The notes below the pieces were generated by a model, which searched no databases, was not told the origin of the DNA, and was given only the letters and a program-made list of their open reading frames with translations. A program made the translations under genes and the position numbers. Of a DNA stretch of 64,000 bases, positions 1 to 7,768 are shown one piece after another. Position 1 is the first letter of the stretch, and the number at the start of each line of letters is the position of its first letter. The stretch is from Granulicella aggregans (GTDB taxonomy: Bacteria; Acidobacteriota; Terriglobia; Terriglobales; Acidobacteriaceae): the NCBI RefSeq assembly GCF_025685565.1, contig NZ_JAGSYE010000002.1, forward strand, positions 868,001 through 932,000, read 5' to 3'.

Positions 1-1
1 T

Positions 2-634
2 TCGGCCAAGCCACTCAGCGGAGAGAACGACCTCGCGCAAAACCCCTTCGATCTCAAGGCGGAGCACGGCCCATCGCTCTTCGACGCACGCAACCGTTTC
101 GTGGCCAGCGCGATATGGCAGGTCCCGTTTGCTGCGCACATGAGTGGCACATCGAAGCTGCTGCTCGACGGATGGCAGTTGAACACCATCGCCATTGCGA
201 ACGCGGCGACACCCTTCACCGTCTACGACAGCACCAACGTGTCGCTCCAGGCGAGCTCTCCGCCCATCTCCGGCTACTTCGCCAGCCGGCCTAACCTCTT
301 GCACAATCCGAACCATGGCCCGCACACCGTGAACCAGTGGATCAGCCCGTCGGACTTCCAGCGTCTGAACCCCGTGACCCAGGCAGGACAGTTCGGCAAC
401 TCGGGCCGCAACGTCGCACGAGCACCGGCCTTCACCAACGTGGATGCATCGGCAGTGAAGAACTTCCCGCTGCGCGAAGCGACCTACGCTCAGTTTCGCG
501 CGGAGATGTTCAATATCGCGAACCACGCGAACTTCGGTGTTCCTATCGCCGACCTCGCCTCGCCCAACTTCGGCCGCGTGCTTCAATCAGGCTCCCCTCG
601 TCTGGTTCAGTTCGCCGTAAAGATCGTGTTCTAA
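2..634 (+). CDS. TonB-dependent receptor, C-terminal part (5' end outside window)
   Basis: The reading frame is open from base 2 and ends at 634, so only about 210 C-terminal residues of a larger outer-membrane protein are seen. It has the usual features of Acidobacteriota Oar-like TonB receptors: an LFDARNRFV segment, a GWQLNTI strand, an RNVARAPAFTNVDASAVKNF segment, then FRAEMFNIANHANFG, and a C-terminal aromatic residue (KIVF) that fits recognition by the Bam machinery. Such receptors import large substrates across the outer membrane. Only 8 bases separate its stop from the next start, and that gene's AAGGAG ribosome site overlaps the stop codon, so it very likely heads the operon of AhpD-like proteins and an MFS carrier. 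The ligand cannot be read from this fragment. Confidence 0.85.
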   Translation, partial: SAKPLSGENDLAQNPFDLKAEHGPSLFDARNRFVASAIWQVPFAAHMSGTSKLLLDGWQLNTIAIANAATPFTVYDSTNVSLQASSPPISGYFASRPNLLHNPNHGPHTVNQWISPSDFQRLNPVTQAGQFGNSGRNVARAPAFTNVDASAVKNFPLREATYAQFRAEMFNIANHANFGVPIADLASPNFGRVLQSGSPRLVQFAVKIVF

Positions 635-642
635 GGAGCCTT

Positions 643-1260
643 ATGTCATCGACCGTAATGCCCACTCTTGAACCAATGTTCCTGCCGGGAGTTGAAGCGA
701 ACCCCCAGCCCAGCAGCTATCTCAATCTCATCGAACGCGCCCGCGCCAACGGCCAGGAGAACTGGCAGATCTGGAATCTATTTGCCTTCGCGCCGGAGAT
801 GACGATCCACATGGGCCGCTTCACCCATGCCGTCATGCATGAGCCCGGGCCTATCTCGCCCGCTCTGCGCGAGCTCATCGCGACCTATACCTCTTCACTC
901 AACCACTGCGAGTTCTGCATGCGCTCGCACGCCGCAGTCACCTCGCATCTGACGGATGAAGCGACCGTCGCGGCGGTCGTTCGCGATCTCGACACCGCAC
1001 CGATCACTGACGCTGAAAAGTCGCTCCTCCGGTTTACGCGCAAGGTCACGATGGACTCCGCCAACATCACTGGCGAGGATACCGCGTCGCTCCGCGCACA
1101 AGGTTGGGACGATGCCGCGATCTACTACGCCATCACTGTCACGGCTCTCTTTAACTTCTACAATCGTTGGGTCTCGTCGAGCGGCGTGCACGCGGTCTCG
1201 CACGAGGGACACAAGATACACGGTGCCATGATTGCCGAACGAGGATATGTCCGTGTCTGA
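643..1260 (+). CDS. AhpD-like carboxymuconolactone decarboxylase family protein 1
   Basis: A 205-residue protein of the CMD/AhpD fold, resembling the peroxidase-related group. It keeps the full AhpD signature E-x11-C-x2-C-x3-H: E77, C89, C92 and H96 (CEFCMRSH). In AhpD these residues form the redox-active disulfide and proton relay that reduce hydroperoxides. The N-terminus (WNLFAFAPEMTIHMGRFTHAVM) and the C-terminal IYYAITVTALFNFYNRW helix fit the all-helical fold. No signal peptide, so probably cytoplasmic. The ATG at 643 follows AAGGAG at 633-638. Its 3' end overlaps the MFS gene. True substrate unknown: alkylhydroperoxidase or lactone-type activity are both possible from the family. Confidence 0.88.
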   Translation: MSSTVMPTLEPMFLPGVEANPQPSSYLNLIERARANGQENWQIWNLFAFAPEMTIHMGRFTHAVMHEPGPISPALRELIATYTSSLNHCEFCMRSHAAVTSHLTDEATVAAVVRDLDTAPITDAEKSLLRFTRKVTMDSANITGEDTASLRAQGWDDAAIYYAITVTALFNFYNRWVSSSGVHAVSHEGHKIHGAMIAERGYVRV

Positions 1261-2521
1261 GACCATCGCCGAAGAGAACTCTCTTTCGTACGCCGGGTGG
1301 CGAGTGACGCTTGCCGCATTTGTCGGAGTCATGGTCAGCTTCGCGGCCATGGTTCCCTACACCTTCAGCCTCTTCCTTGGGCCATTGCACGATGCCTTCG
1401 GCTGGAAACGCGAGGCCATCTCGAACGCGTTCGCCATCACCGCACTTACCGTCGCGGCATGTTCGCCGACCATCGGCTCGCTGCTCGATCGTCTGCCACC
1501 GCGACGAATCATCCTGCCCTGCATCGTCGTCTTCGCGTGCGGCATGGCCTCGCTCTCTCTGCTTCGCGGGCATATCGCGCAGTTCTACGCGAGCTACCTG
1601 CTGCTCGGAATCGTAGGCAACGGCACCGCGCAGCTCGCCTATTCACGGGCTGTGCTCACATGGTTCGAGCAACGTCGCGGACTTGCCCTCGCCATCGTTC
1701 TTACAGGCAGCGGCACCGGTTCCATCCTGCTGCCAATCATCGCGCAACACGTCATCACCACGAATGGCTGGAGAGCTTCGTACCTTACCCTCGGCTCAAT
1801 CGCTCTCGTCGGCTTCCCTCTTACTGCATTGCTCGTCCGCAATCGCAAGATCGTCGAGACTGAGTCCACGCATAGTGCGGTCGCAACGAAGATCGGAGCC
1901 GTCCTGAAGACGCGTATCTTCTGGCTGATCGCCCTTCCGGTCACACTCTCTGCCTTCAGCCTCAACGCGGCCATCGCACACCTCGCGGCTCTGCTCACCG
2001 GCCGCTCCATCACGCCGGCCAGCGCGGCCCTCGCACTCTCGATGCTCGGAGTCTCCGGCATCCTCGGACGTCTCATCACCGGGCACCTTCTCGACCGGCT
2101 CTTTGCACCCTTCGTATCGGTGGGAGTCTTGTTGATCGCTGGCCTCGGCGTCCTCACCATCGCCTACGCCACGACCGCGTCTCTCGGTATCGCGGGAGCG
2201 TTCCTCATGGGCTTTGGCGCTGGCAGCGAGGCGGATGTCGTGCCTTACCTCATCGCGAAGTACTTCGGCCGCTCGCGCTTTTCAACGCTCTACGGCCTTA
2301 GCTGGACCGCCTACGCGGTCGGCGGCGCGATCGGTCCCGTCCTCATGGGTCACGCGTTCGACAAGGCCGGCACCTATCTTCCCTCAACCGTGCTCTCATT
2401 CGCGTTGCCGCTCTTCATCGCGGCGGTCCTGCAATTCTTTCTACCGAAGTATCCACGCACTTCCTCCTCAAACTTCATCTCATCGGCCAACCTTCAGGCT
2501 GCGGTCGACACGGCCCTCTAA
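1247..2521 (+). CDS. MFS transporter, 12 membrane helices
   Basis: About 424 residues with regularly spaced hydrophobic stretches typical of a 12-helix major facilitator carrier. The layout resembles oxalate/formate- and monocarboxylate-type members: a first helix around VTLAAFVGVMVSFAAMVPYTFSLF, a loop with LLDRLPPRR between helices 2 and 3, and a long GILGRLITGHLLDRLF repeat in the second half. I use the ATG at 1247, 14 bases inside the preceding gene. A TTG at 1232 would add five residues. The overlap implies translational coupling. Lying between CMD genes and behind a TonB receptor, it probably moves the compound imported by the receptor, or its product, across the inner membrane. Direction and substrate are unknown. 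Confidence 0.9.
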   Translation: MSVSETIAEENSLSYAGWRVTLAAFVGVMVSFAAMVPYTFSLFLGPLHDAFGWKREAISNAFAITALTVAACSPTIGSLLDRLPPRRIILPCIVVFACGMASLSLLRGHIAQFYASYLLLGIVGNGTAQLAYSRAVLTWFEQRRGLALAIVLTGSGTGSILLPIIAQHVITTNGWRASYLTLGSIALVGFPLTALLVRNRKIVETESTHSAVATKIGAVLKTRIFWLIALPVTLSAFSLNAAIAHLAALLTGRSITPASAALALSMLGVSGILGRLITGHLLDRLFAPFVSVGVLLIAGLGVLTIAYATTASLGIAGAFLMGFGAGSEADVVPYLIAKYFGRSRFSTLYGLSWTAYAVGGAIGPVLMGHAFDKAGTYLPSTVLSFALPLFIAAVLQFFLPKYPRTSSSNFISSANLQAAVDTAL

Positions 2522-2549
2522 CCCGTCACTTCATCTCAAGGAGATCACC

Positions 2550-3143
2550 ATGCCCCACATCGCACTTCCAAACCTGCCCGGAATCCGCGGCCCTATGGCC
2601 TTTCGTCCCGAGACCTCAAAGCCGCTCAACGAACTTGTCGAGGTCCTGCTTCGTCATCCCAACTCTCTCACGCAAGGCGAGCGCGAACTGATCGCCACCT
2701 ACGTCTCCTCGCAGAACAACTGCCACTACTGCCAATCGATACATGGTGCTATCGCGGCCGCACATCTCGACGGCAACGAAGATCTGGTTCAGTGCGTCAA
2801 GCGTGACTTTCACTCGGCCGATGTATCGCCAAAGCTGAAGGCGTTACTGAACATCGCAGGCAAAGTTCAGCAGGATGGCAAGAAGGTCACCTCCGAGGAT
2901 GTCGAACTTGCTCGCAACGAGGGTGCGACCGACATCGAGATCCACGATACGGTCCTCATCGCCGCGGCGTTTTGCATGTACAACCGCTACGTCGATGGCC
3001 TGGCCACAGTCCAGCCGCAGGATCCCGATCTTTATCGTCAGCGCGGTAAGATGGTCGCACGCGACGGCTATGTCGCCGCCAACCTGACGAACGTAGCGAC
3101 CCCGATCGTTTCAACAACTGAACCAGAACTGATCGCGAGGTAA
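2550..3143 (+). CDS. AhpD-like carboxymuconolactone decarboxylase family protein 2
   Basis: A 197-residue CMD/AhpD-fold protein with the complete signature E46, C58, C61, H65 (CHYCQSIH). The ATG at 2550 has AAGGAG at 2538-2543. The upstream in-frame extension lies inside the MFS gene and is not coding. The C-terminal half carries IEIHDTVLIAAAFCMYNRYVDGLAT, shared almost residue for residue with the next gene, so the two are a tandem duplication. The first 20 residues (MPHIALPNLPGIRGPMAFRP) also match the start of the next protein. The last 20 residues, after about position 177, are low in conservation. Probable cytoplasmic disulfide-based peroxidase-like enzyme; the natural substrate cannot be read. 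Confidence 0.88.
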   Translation: MPHIALPNLPGIRGPMAFRPETSKPLNELVEVLLRHPNSLTQGERELIATYVSSQNNCHYCQSIHGAIAAAHLDGNEDLVQCVKRDFHSADVSPKLKALLNIAGKVQQDGKKVTSEDVELARNEGATDIEIHDTVLIAAAFCMYNRYVDGLATVQPQDPDLYRQRGKMVARDGYVAANLTNVATPIVSTTEPELIAR

Positions 3144-3144
3144 C

Positions 3145-3696
3145 ATGCCACACATCCATCTTCCCGCAGATATTCCCGGAATAGGCGCAGCTTTCGCCTT
3201 CCGCCCGGAGACCGCGAAGCCCATGCGAGAGCTGGCGCATATTCTCCTCTTCGAGCCCGGCAGCGAGGCCAGCCTCAGCTCACGCGATCGCGAGTTGATC
3301 GCAAGCTTCGTCTCTTCGCGCAACACCTGCTACTTCTGCCAGACCAGCCACGGAGCTGCTGCCGCAAACCACGTCGGCGGCAGTCCGGAACTGGTCGCTG
3401 CCGTATGCAGCGACCCCTCTACTGCAGAAATATCTGAGAAACTCAAGGCGCTCCTGGTGATCGCAGCCCATGTTCAAGGAGACGCAAAGTCCGTCACCCC
3501 CGGCATGGTTGAAGCCGCGCGAGAACATGGCGCTTCAGACGTTGAGATACATGACACCGTTCTCATCGCCGCAGCCTTTTGCATGTACAACCGCTATGTT
3601 GATGGGCTCGCAACATGGCAGCCGCGCAATGAGGAGATGTATCAGACAATGGGAGCGCGGCTCGCGGAAAGTGGCTATGCACAGCCCAGAAGCTGA
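3145..3696 (+). CDS. AhpD-like carboxymuconolactone decarboxylase family protein 3
   Basis: A 183-residue CMD/AhpD protein with signature residues E50, C62, C65 and H69 (CYFCQTSH). It starts 1 base after the stop of its paralogue, with a GAGG motif just before the ATG. It shares its N-terminal MPHI.LP..PGI block and the IHDTVLIAAAFCMYNRYVDGLAT block with the gene at 2550-3143. Codon choice differs between the duplicates, so the duplication is not recent. It is the last gene of the plus-strand operon; the next gene is convergent. Function: thiol-dependent peroxidase-like or related enzyme by family; exact reaction unknown. Confidence 0.88.
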   Translation: MPHIHLPADIPGIGAAFAFRPETAKPMRELAHILLFEPGSEASLSSRDRELIASFVSSRNTCYFCQTSHGAAAANHVGGSPELVAAVCSDPSTAEISEKLKALLVIAAHVQGDAKSVTPGMVEAAREHGASDVEIHDTVLIAAAFCMYNRYVDGLATWQPRNEEMYQTMGARLAESGYAQPRS

Positions 3697-3749
3697 AATG
3701 GCCGAGCCGACACTTGGCCCAATCTTTCCGGAGCATGTGAAGGACTTTA

Positions 3750-3777
3750 GGGCTGAGAGTCCCTGGACCCTCGGCCC
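3750..3777. terminator. Candidate bidirectional terminator hairpin
   Basis: An imperfect inverted repeat, GGGCTGAGAGTCC and GGACCCTCGGCCC around a 2-base loop, with 11 of 13 positions complementary. It lies in the 105-base gap between the convergent CMD operon and the GH13 gene. There is no clear T run on either side, so this is position plus hairpin evidence only. Confidence 0.4.
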
Positions 3778-3801
3778 GCACGGCCTTGCGCAAACTCCCC
3801 A

Positions 3802-5619
3802 TCACAATGCGGTTGGATTTTTAGGACCCAGGTAGTCGACTTTGACGTAGAGGCGCGCGGGTAGGGCGGCTGCGTTCGTGAGCTTCGCGGTCAGGATGTG
3901 ACGGCCCTCGAGGCCAACCTCGAAACTGGCCACGAGTGGATGGTCCGGCCCGGCGGTGCCAGTGAAGCCAGGTATTGCTGCTGCTCCCTTTGGAGGCAGG
4001 ATCAGCAACTCTACCTGCTGGGGCGCGTCGGCATAGACGAAGAGGTTGACCTTTGAACCGGTGGCCGGCCAGACGGCTCCCGCGGTGCGGTGGACGGCGG
4101 GGATAGCGAAGCCCCCGTATCGCGGGCTGTTCGGATTGCTGTCACCAAGGTCGTCGGCCATCTCAAACTGCTGGAGGGTACGGCGTGGAGTGGGTGCAAA
4201 GCCGCCAGTGATGCCTGCGGGCCCCCAGACGGAGTAGGAACAGGGCGGGACGGCGATGTGCGCCCAGCCGTCCTGGTTGGTCCAGATGTCGTCCTTCATG
4301 GAGCCGCTGTAGTCGTGGAGTTGGGTGTTGGGGAAGAACGCGGTCGAGATCCACTGCGACTGCCAGTTAGCGCCGTCGTTATTGATGGCGACGATGGCCC
4401 GGGCGCCGCGCTCGAGGATGAGGAGTTGCTCCGAGCCTTGATAGCGGACGAAGTACTCTCCCGATTTGAAGGCGAGCTTCTGATGACACCAGAGCAGGTT
4501 GACCAGCCACGGGCGCGTAGTATGCCGGTCGGCGGGGAGATTGAAGAGCGTGTTGAAGAGATCGAGTATGAAGAGCTGGGGGCTGCCGTCGACGGTCATG
4601 GCGACAGCGTAAGCGAGTTGCGCGCGCCGGTCGTCAGGATTGATATACGGCCCGAGGGTACCATCCTGGGTATCGTGATTGTTGAGGAACGGTACGGTCT
4701 TGAAGCGATTCTGCTGCTGGAGAGAGGGGAGATTCCCGACGTTATAGAAGCCCTGGCTACTAGCAAGGTCGCTGAGAGCGTAGCGGAAGCTGTAGTCGAA
4801 GGTTCCGGAGCGGTTAAGGGTTGCGTTGCACCAGTTGTCCAGATCCGCAGAGGAATAGTCCGGAAGGTACTCGCCTACGCAGAAGTATTCGAGGCCTGGA
4901 CCCATGGCGTTGTAGAGGACGTCTTCGACGACCTCCGGCGGAAAGCCTTTGACGTCGTCGAAGCGGAAGCCGTCGACCCCGGACTGCCTGACGAACCAGA
5001 CAAACCAGGCGCGGGCGTTAGCGCGGACGGGGCAGTTGGACGGAGCGTCGCCGGTGTCGCTGCATCGTCCCTGGTAGCAGAAATCAAAGCCGAAGTCATT
5101 CTCTGGGTTGGGCGGCGGCGTCCAGTCGCTCGGGTTGTGCCAGTGCTGCGGGTTGTAATGGAAGTCGAGCCAGTTGCGCGGCCAGCGTCCGGTGCCAGGA
5201 CCGGCAAAGCCTACGCCGTGAAAGCTGCTGTAGTTGTGTTCCGGGTCTTTGAAGGGCGAGTCCGGGTCGGCATCTGCGGGGGAGCAATGGTCGAGTACGA
5301 TGTCGGGATAGACTTCGAGCCCATTGGCATGGCAGACGGCGACCATGCGCAGGAATTCATCCTGAGAGCCGAACCAGGTAGCGACGCCGCCCTGTTGATT
5401 CTTTTGGCCCAGATCGTAGTAATCGTAAGGCTCGTAGGCCATATTCTGAGCAATGCCATTGCCCTTACAAGGAGGCGGCGTCCAGATCCCATCGAACCCC
5501 ATGTTTGCGAGGGTAGGAGCCAGTCCGGCCAGGTAGTTATAAAAACTGGAATAAGCAGTGTTGGAGCAGTTCCACCAGAAGACCTGGAGAACAGCTTTTC
5601 CGTTCCATGGATTCGTCAT
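3802..5619 (-). CDS. Alpha-amylase family glycoside hydrolase (GH13)
   Basis: A 605-residue GH13 enzyme that hydrolyses or transfers alpha-glucans. The TIM barrel starts at once (VLQVFWWNC, then LANMGFDGIWTPPP) and has no signal peptide, so it is predicted cytoplasmic. The four conserved regions are visible: region I DIVLDH at 106-111, region II GFRFDD with nucleophile D221, region III with acid/base E250 in FCVGE, and region IV FLNNHD with transition-state stabiliser D316. Region I has Asp where Asn is common before the His. A beta-sandwich domain C follows around 400-480. The last ~120 residues form an extra domain rich in beta strands. It lies downstream of the LytS/LytTR pair with a 145-base gap, so it may be controlled by it. 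Confidence 0.9.
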   Translation of the reverse strand: MTNPWNGKAVLQVFWWNCSNTAYSSFYNYLAGLAPTLANMGFDGIWTPPPCKGNGIAQNMAYEPYDYYDLGQKNQQGGVATWFGSQDEFLRMVAVCHANGLEVYPDIVLDHCSPADADPDSPFKDPEHNYSSFHGVGFAGPGTGRWPRNWLDFHYNPQHWHNPSDWTPPPNPENDFGFDFCYQGRCSDTGDAPSNCPVRANARAWFVWFVRQSGVDGFRFDDVKGFPPEVVEDVLYNAMGPGLEYFCVGEYLPDYSSADLDNWCNATLNRSGTFDYSFRYALSDLASSQGFYNVGNLPSLQQQNRFKTVPFLNNHDTQDGTLGPYINPDDRRAQLAYAVAMTVDGSPQLFILDLFNTLFNLPADRHTTRPWLVNLLWCHQKLAFKSGEYFVRYQGSEQLLILERGARAIVAINNDGANWQSQWISTAFFPNTQLHDYSGSMKDDIWTNQDGWAHIAVPPCSYSVWGPAGITGGFAPTPRRTLQQFEMADDLGDSNPNSPRYGGFAIPAVHRTAGAVWPATGSKVNLFVYADAPQQVELLILPPKGAAAIPGFTGTAGPDHPLVASFEVGLEGRHILTAKLTNAAALPARLYVKVDYLGPKNPTAL

Positions 5620-5764
5620 AGGCTCCTGTCACAAAGTGGATGGGCCCGAGTGCAAACAGTATGCCGCCTGAGTTGTGAGGACGCAAGAAAGATTTACAGG
5701 AGCGATAAGATAAGAAATCCACCGTCCAGATCGAGTCCGGATAGTGTCGGCGACACTTATCGCA

Positions 5765-6544
5765 TCAGACGAGAGATCCATTGCGCAAGAGATTTCGCAG
5801 ATGATGACTGTAGGTTCGGCTCACGCGGAGTAAGTTGCCGTTCGCCAGGGTTACAACGCAATCGCGGTTTGGACGCGACTCCACGCGCACGATGCGATTG
5901 ACCCGAACGATCGCCGAACGGTGGATGCGGAGAAAGCTCCCTGTATCTAGGCGGCTCTCCAGATAAGTAAGTGACTCCCTAAGAAGATACTCTTTGCTTC
6001 CAACGTGCAGTTGAGCGTAGTCGCCCTGTGCCTCGATCCAATCGATATCTTCGACGGAGACGAACGTGACGCGCCTGCCCGTGCGGACGGAGAACTCTCT
6101 TAGCGGCGCAGGCACCGGGATGTTCGCGTCCTGCGTGAGTAACTCGCGCAATCGCTCCTGGTAGGTAGCGGCCTGCGTGCCACCGAGCACTCTGCGAGCA
6201 TGTTGCAGTGCCGCGTTGAAGCGCGAGTCGTCGATGGGCTTTAGCAGATAGTCGATCGCATGGACCTCGAACGCCTGCATGACATATTCGTCGAAAGCGG
6301 TGAGAAAGATGGTGTACGGGGTCTGATCGGGAGGAAGTGTACGCATCACTTCAATGCCGCTGAGCAGCGGCATCTGGATATCGAGAAAGACCAGATCAGG
6401 CTTGCGCTCAAGGATTGCGTCCCGGGCCTCCTGGCCGTTTGAGCATTCGCCAATTACGGCCATGTCTTCATGAGGCTGCAGGCGCAGCGATACTCCCTGC
6501 CGCGCGAGCGGTTCGTCATCAACGATAAGGACGCTAAATTTCAT
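5765..6544 (-). CDS. LytTR-family response regulator
   Basis: A 259-residue two-component response regulator. Residues 1-125 form a receiver domain with the acidic pair at D9-D10, phospho-acceptor D55 (LVFLDIQMP) and the conserved Lys in YLLKPIDD. Residues from about 145 form a LytTR DNA-binding domain (FVSVEDIDWIEAQGDY, then FLRIHRSAIVRVNRI). The ATG at 6544 is chosen because the receiver begins there; the longer open frame upstream lies inside the kinase gene. It overlaps the kinase gene by 11 bases, so the two are one transcription unit. Targets are unknown; the adjacent GH13 and surface-protein genes are candidates. Confidence 0.92.
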   Translation of the reverse strand: MKFSVLIVDDEPLARQGVSLRLQPHEDMAVIGECSNGQEARDAILERKPDLVFLDIQMPLLSGIEVMRTLPPDQTPYTIFLTAFDEYVMQAFEVHAIDYLLKPIDDSRFNAALQHARRVLGGTQAATYQERLRELLTQDANIPVPAPLREFSVRTGRRVTFVSVEDIDWIEAQGDYAQLHVGSKEYLLRESLTYLESRLDTGSFLRIHRSAIVRVNRIVRVESRPNRDCVVTLANGNLLRVSRTYSHHLRNLLRNGSLV

Positions 6545-7658
6545 AGACTTCGATAGGGCTCGAGGTGCTATCCGAGCTGTCCGCCTCGATGCCCGGCAGC
6601 AGCAACGACACCTCATAGTTCCCGCGCGCGTTGGCGGAGGCGTGCATGCTTCCAGCCTCACCATACATCTCCTTCAGGCGAAGTCTTACATTCTCGAGCC
6701 CAAGACCGCCGGGACGCACGACCCGATCGAGCAATACGGAAGCCTTCTCTTCCGGAAGCTGGTTTTCGATATGGACCGCGAGACTCGTCCCGACACGGCG
6801 CGCCGAGATAAGAATGAAACCGCCATAGGGCCTTCTTGCCACGCCATGCCGCACCGCGTTTTCCACCAGCGGCTGAAGCAGGAGGCGCGGAACCAGAACA
6901 TTGCGAACGACGGGGTCGACGTCCCAGCGGACCTCAAGACGGTCGCCGAAACGCACCCGTTCAATGTCGAGATACTCCTCGGTGACGGCGAGTTCATCGG
7001 AAAAAGGAAGCCGGTGCAGGTCGGGCGAATCGAGCGTGCTGCGCAGCATGTGTGCGAGCTTGCCGATCATCTCGGTAGCAGGTTTGATCTGCTCGCTCAG
7101 CACCAGGGTCGAGATCGCGTTCAACGTGTTGAAGAGGAAGTGCGGCTGCAACTGGTATCGCAGCGCCCGAATCTGCGCCTCGCGAGCCAAACGCTCGATG
7201 GCCAGCAACTGCCGGTGCTTTTCCTTCAGCTCCAGATAATGCTTGATGCCGAAGTAAAAAGACGACCACGCGATAAGCGCAAACCAACCGCTTGGCGCTG
7301 CGGTAATGACGTCAGCCCACGTAAAGGGCGGACGGTGAGTGCTGAAGACGATCCCTGCCTCGAAGGCTGCCGCGGCACAAAGAAGGCCCAGTGGATAAGA
7401 CGCAATGATGCAGAAAGCCGCGATAACGCGTATCCGCGGACGCTGCTTCCATAGGGCGTGGCAGAGCCAATACATCGGGAAGCTGGCAAGGAAGCTACTG
7501 GCAAGGAATGCACCGCGAAACGCAATATAGTCTGCCCTGTGTCGATAAGGAATCGACGAAAGGACATTCATCAACAAGTAAGTGCCCCACCCCGCAACCT
7601 GTAGTGGCCAGAAGGCAAGGTATTGCGGATTTTGCTTAATGCGTTCCAATAACTTCAT
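6534..7658 (-). CDS. LytS/YehU-type sensor histidine kinase
   Basis: A 374-residue inner-membrane kinase. The first ~140 residues hold four to five hydrophobic segments (PLQVAGWGTYLLMNVL, FLASSFLASFPMYWLC, VIAAFCIIASYPLGLLCAAAAF, GWFALIAWSSFYF). They are followed by a short coiled coil (LELKEKHRQLLAIERLAREAQIRALRYQL) and the His_kinase domain with phospho-acceptor H173 in QLQPHFLFNTLN. An HATPase domain ends the protein (LLLQPLVENAVRHGV N-box, GGLGLENVRLRL G-box). It lacks a large periplasmic sensor, so the stimulus is probably sensed in or near the membrane. Its partner regulator overlaps its 3' end. It begins 111 bases beyond the stop of the FG-GAP gene. Confidence 0.92.
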   Translation of the reverse strand: MKLLERIKQNPQYLAFWPLQVAGWGTYLLMNVLSSIPYRHRADYIAFRGAFLASSFLASFPMYWLCHALWKQRPRIRVIAAFCIIASYPLGLLCAAAAFEAGIVFSTHRPPFTWADVITAAPSGWFALIAWSSFYFGIKHYLELKEKHRQLLAIERLAREAQIRALRYQLQPHFLFNTLNAISTLVLSEQIKPATEMIGKLAHMLRSTLDSPDLHRLPFSDELAVTEEYLDIERVRFGDRLEVRWDVDPVVRNVLVPRLLLQPLVENAVRHGVARRPYGGFILISARRVGTSLAVHIENQLPEEKASVLLDRVVRPGGLGLENVRLRLKEMYGEAGSMHASANARGNYEVSLLLPGIEADSSDSTSSPIEVYEI

Positions 7659-7715
7659 TTTAGGTGCAACCGTATCTCGAAGCCATGTACAGCTGAACTT
7701 CAGTGCGACCTCTTT

Positions 7716-7754
7716 CCGGCAAAGCGGGAACAGGTGCTGTTCCCGCTTTGCCGG
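7716..7754 (-). terminator. Perfect 18-bp hairpin behind the FG-GAP gene
   Basis: Bases 7716-7733 and 7737-7754 are perfectly complementary around a GTG loop, 14 bases past the stop of the minus-strand FG-GAP gene. It is the longest perfect stem I see in the window. There is no T run after it on the minus strand, so it is either a non-canonical terminator or an mRNA 3'-end stabiliser that separates the FG-GAP gene from the kinase gene. Confidence 0.65.
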
Positions 7755-7768
7755 ATGGACTCTTAGAC

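Noticed and set aside
2214..2549. An upstream extension of the second CMD gene
   Set aside because: The segment lies inside the MFS gene in another frame, and a strong AAGGAG marks the ATG at 2550.
4090..5901. A 603-codon plus-strand open frame
   Set aside because: It is antisense to the GH13 gene, whose motifs are clear. It has no domain, and its Val/Glu/Arg-rich composition is typical of antisense frames in GC-rich DNA.
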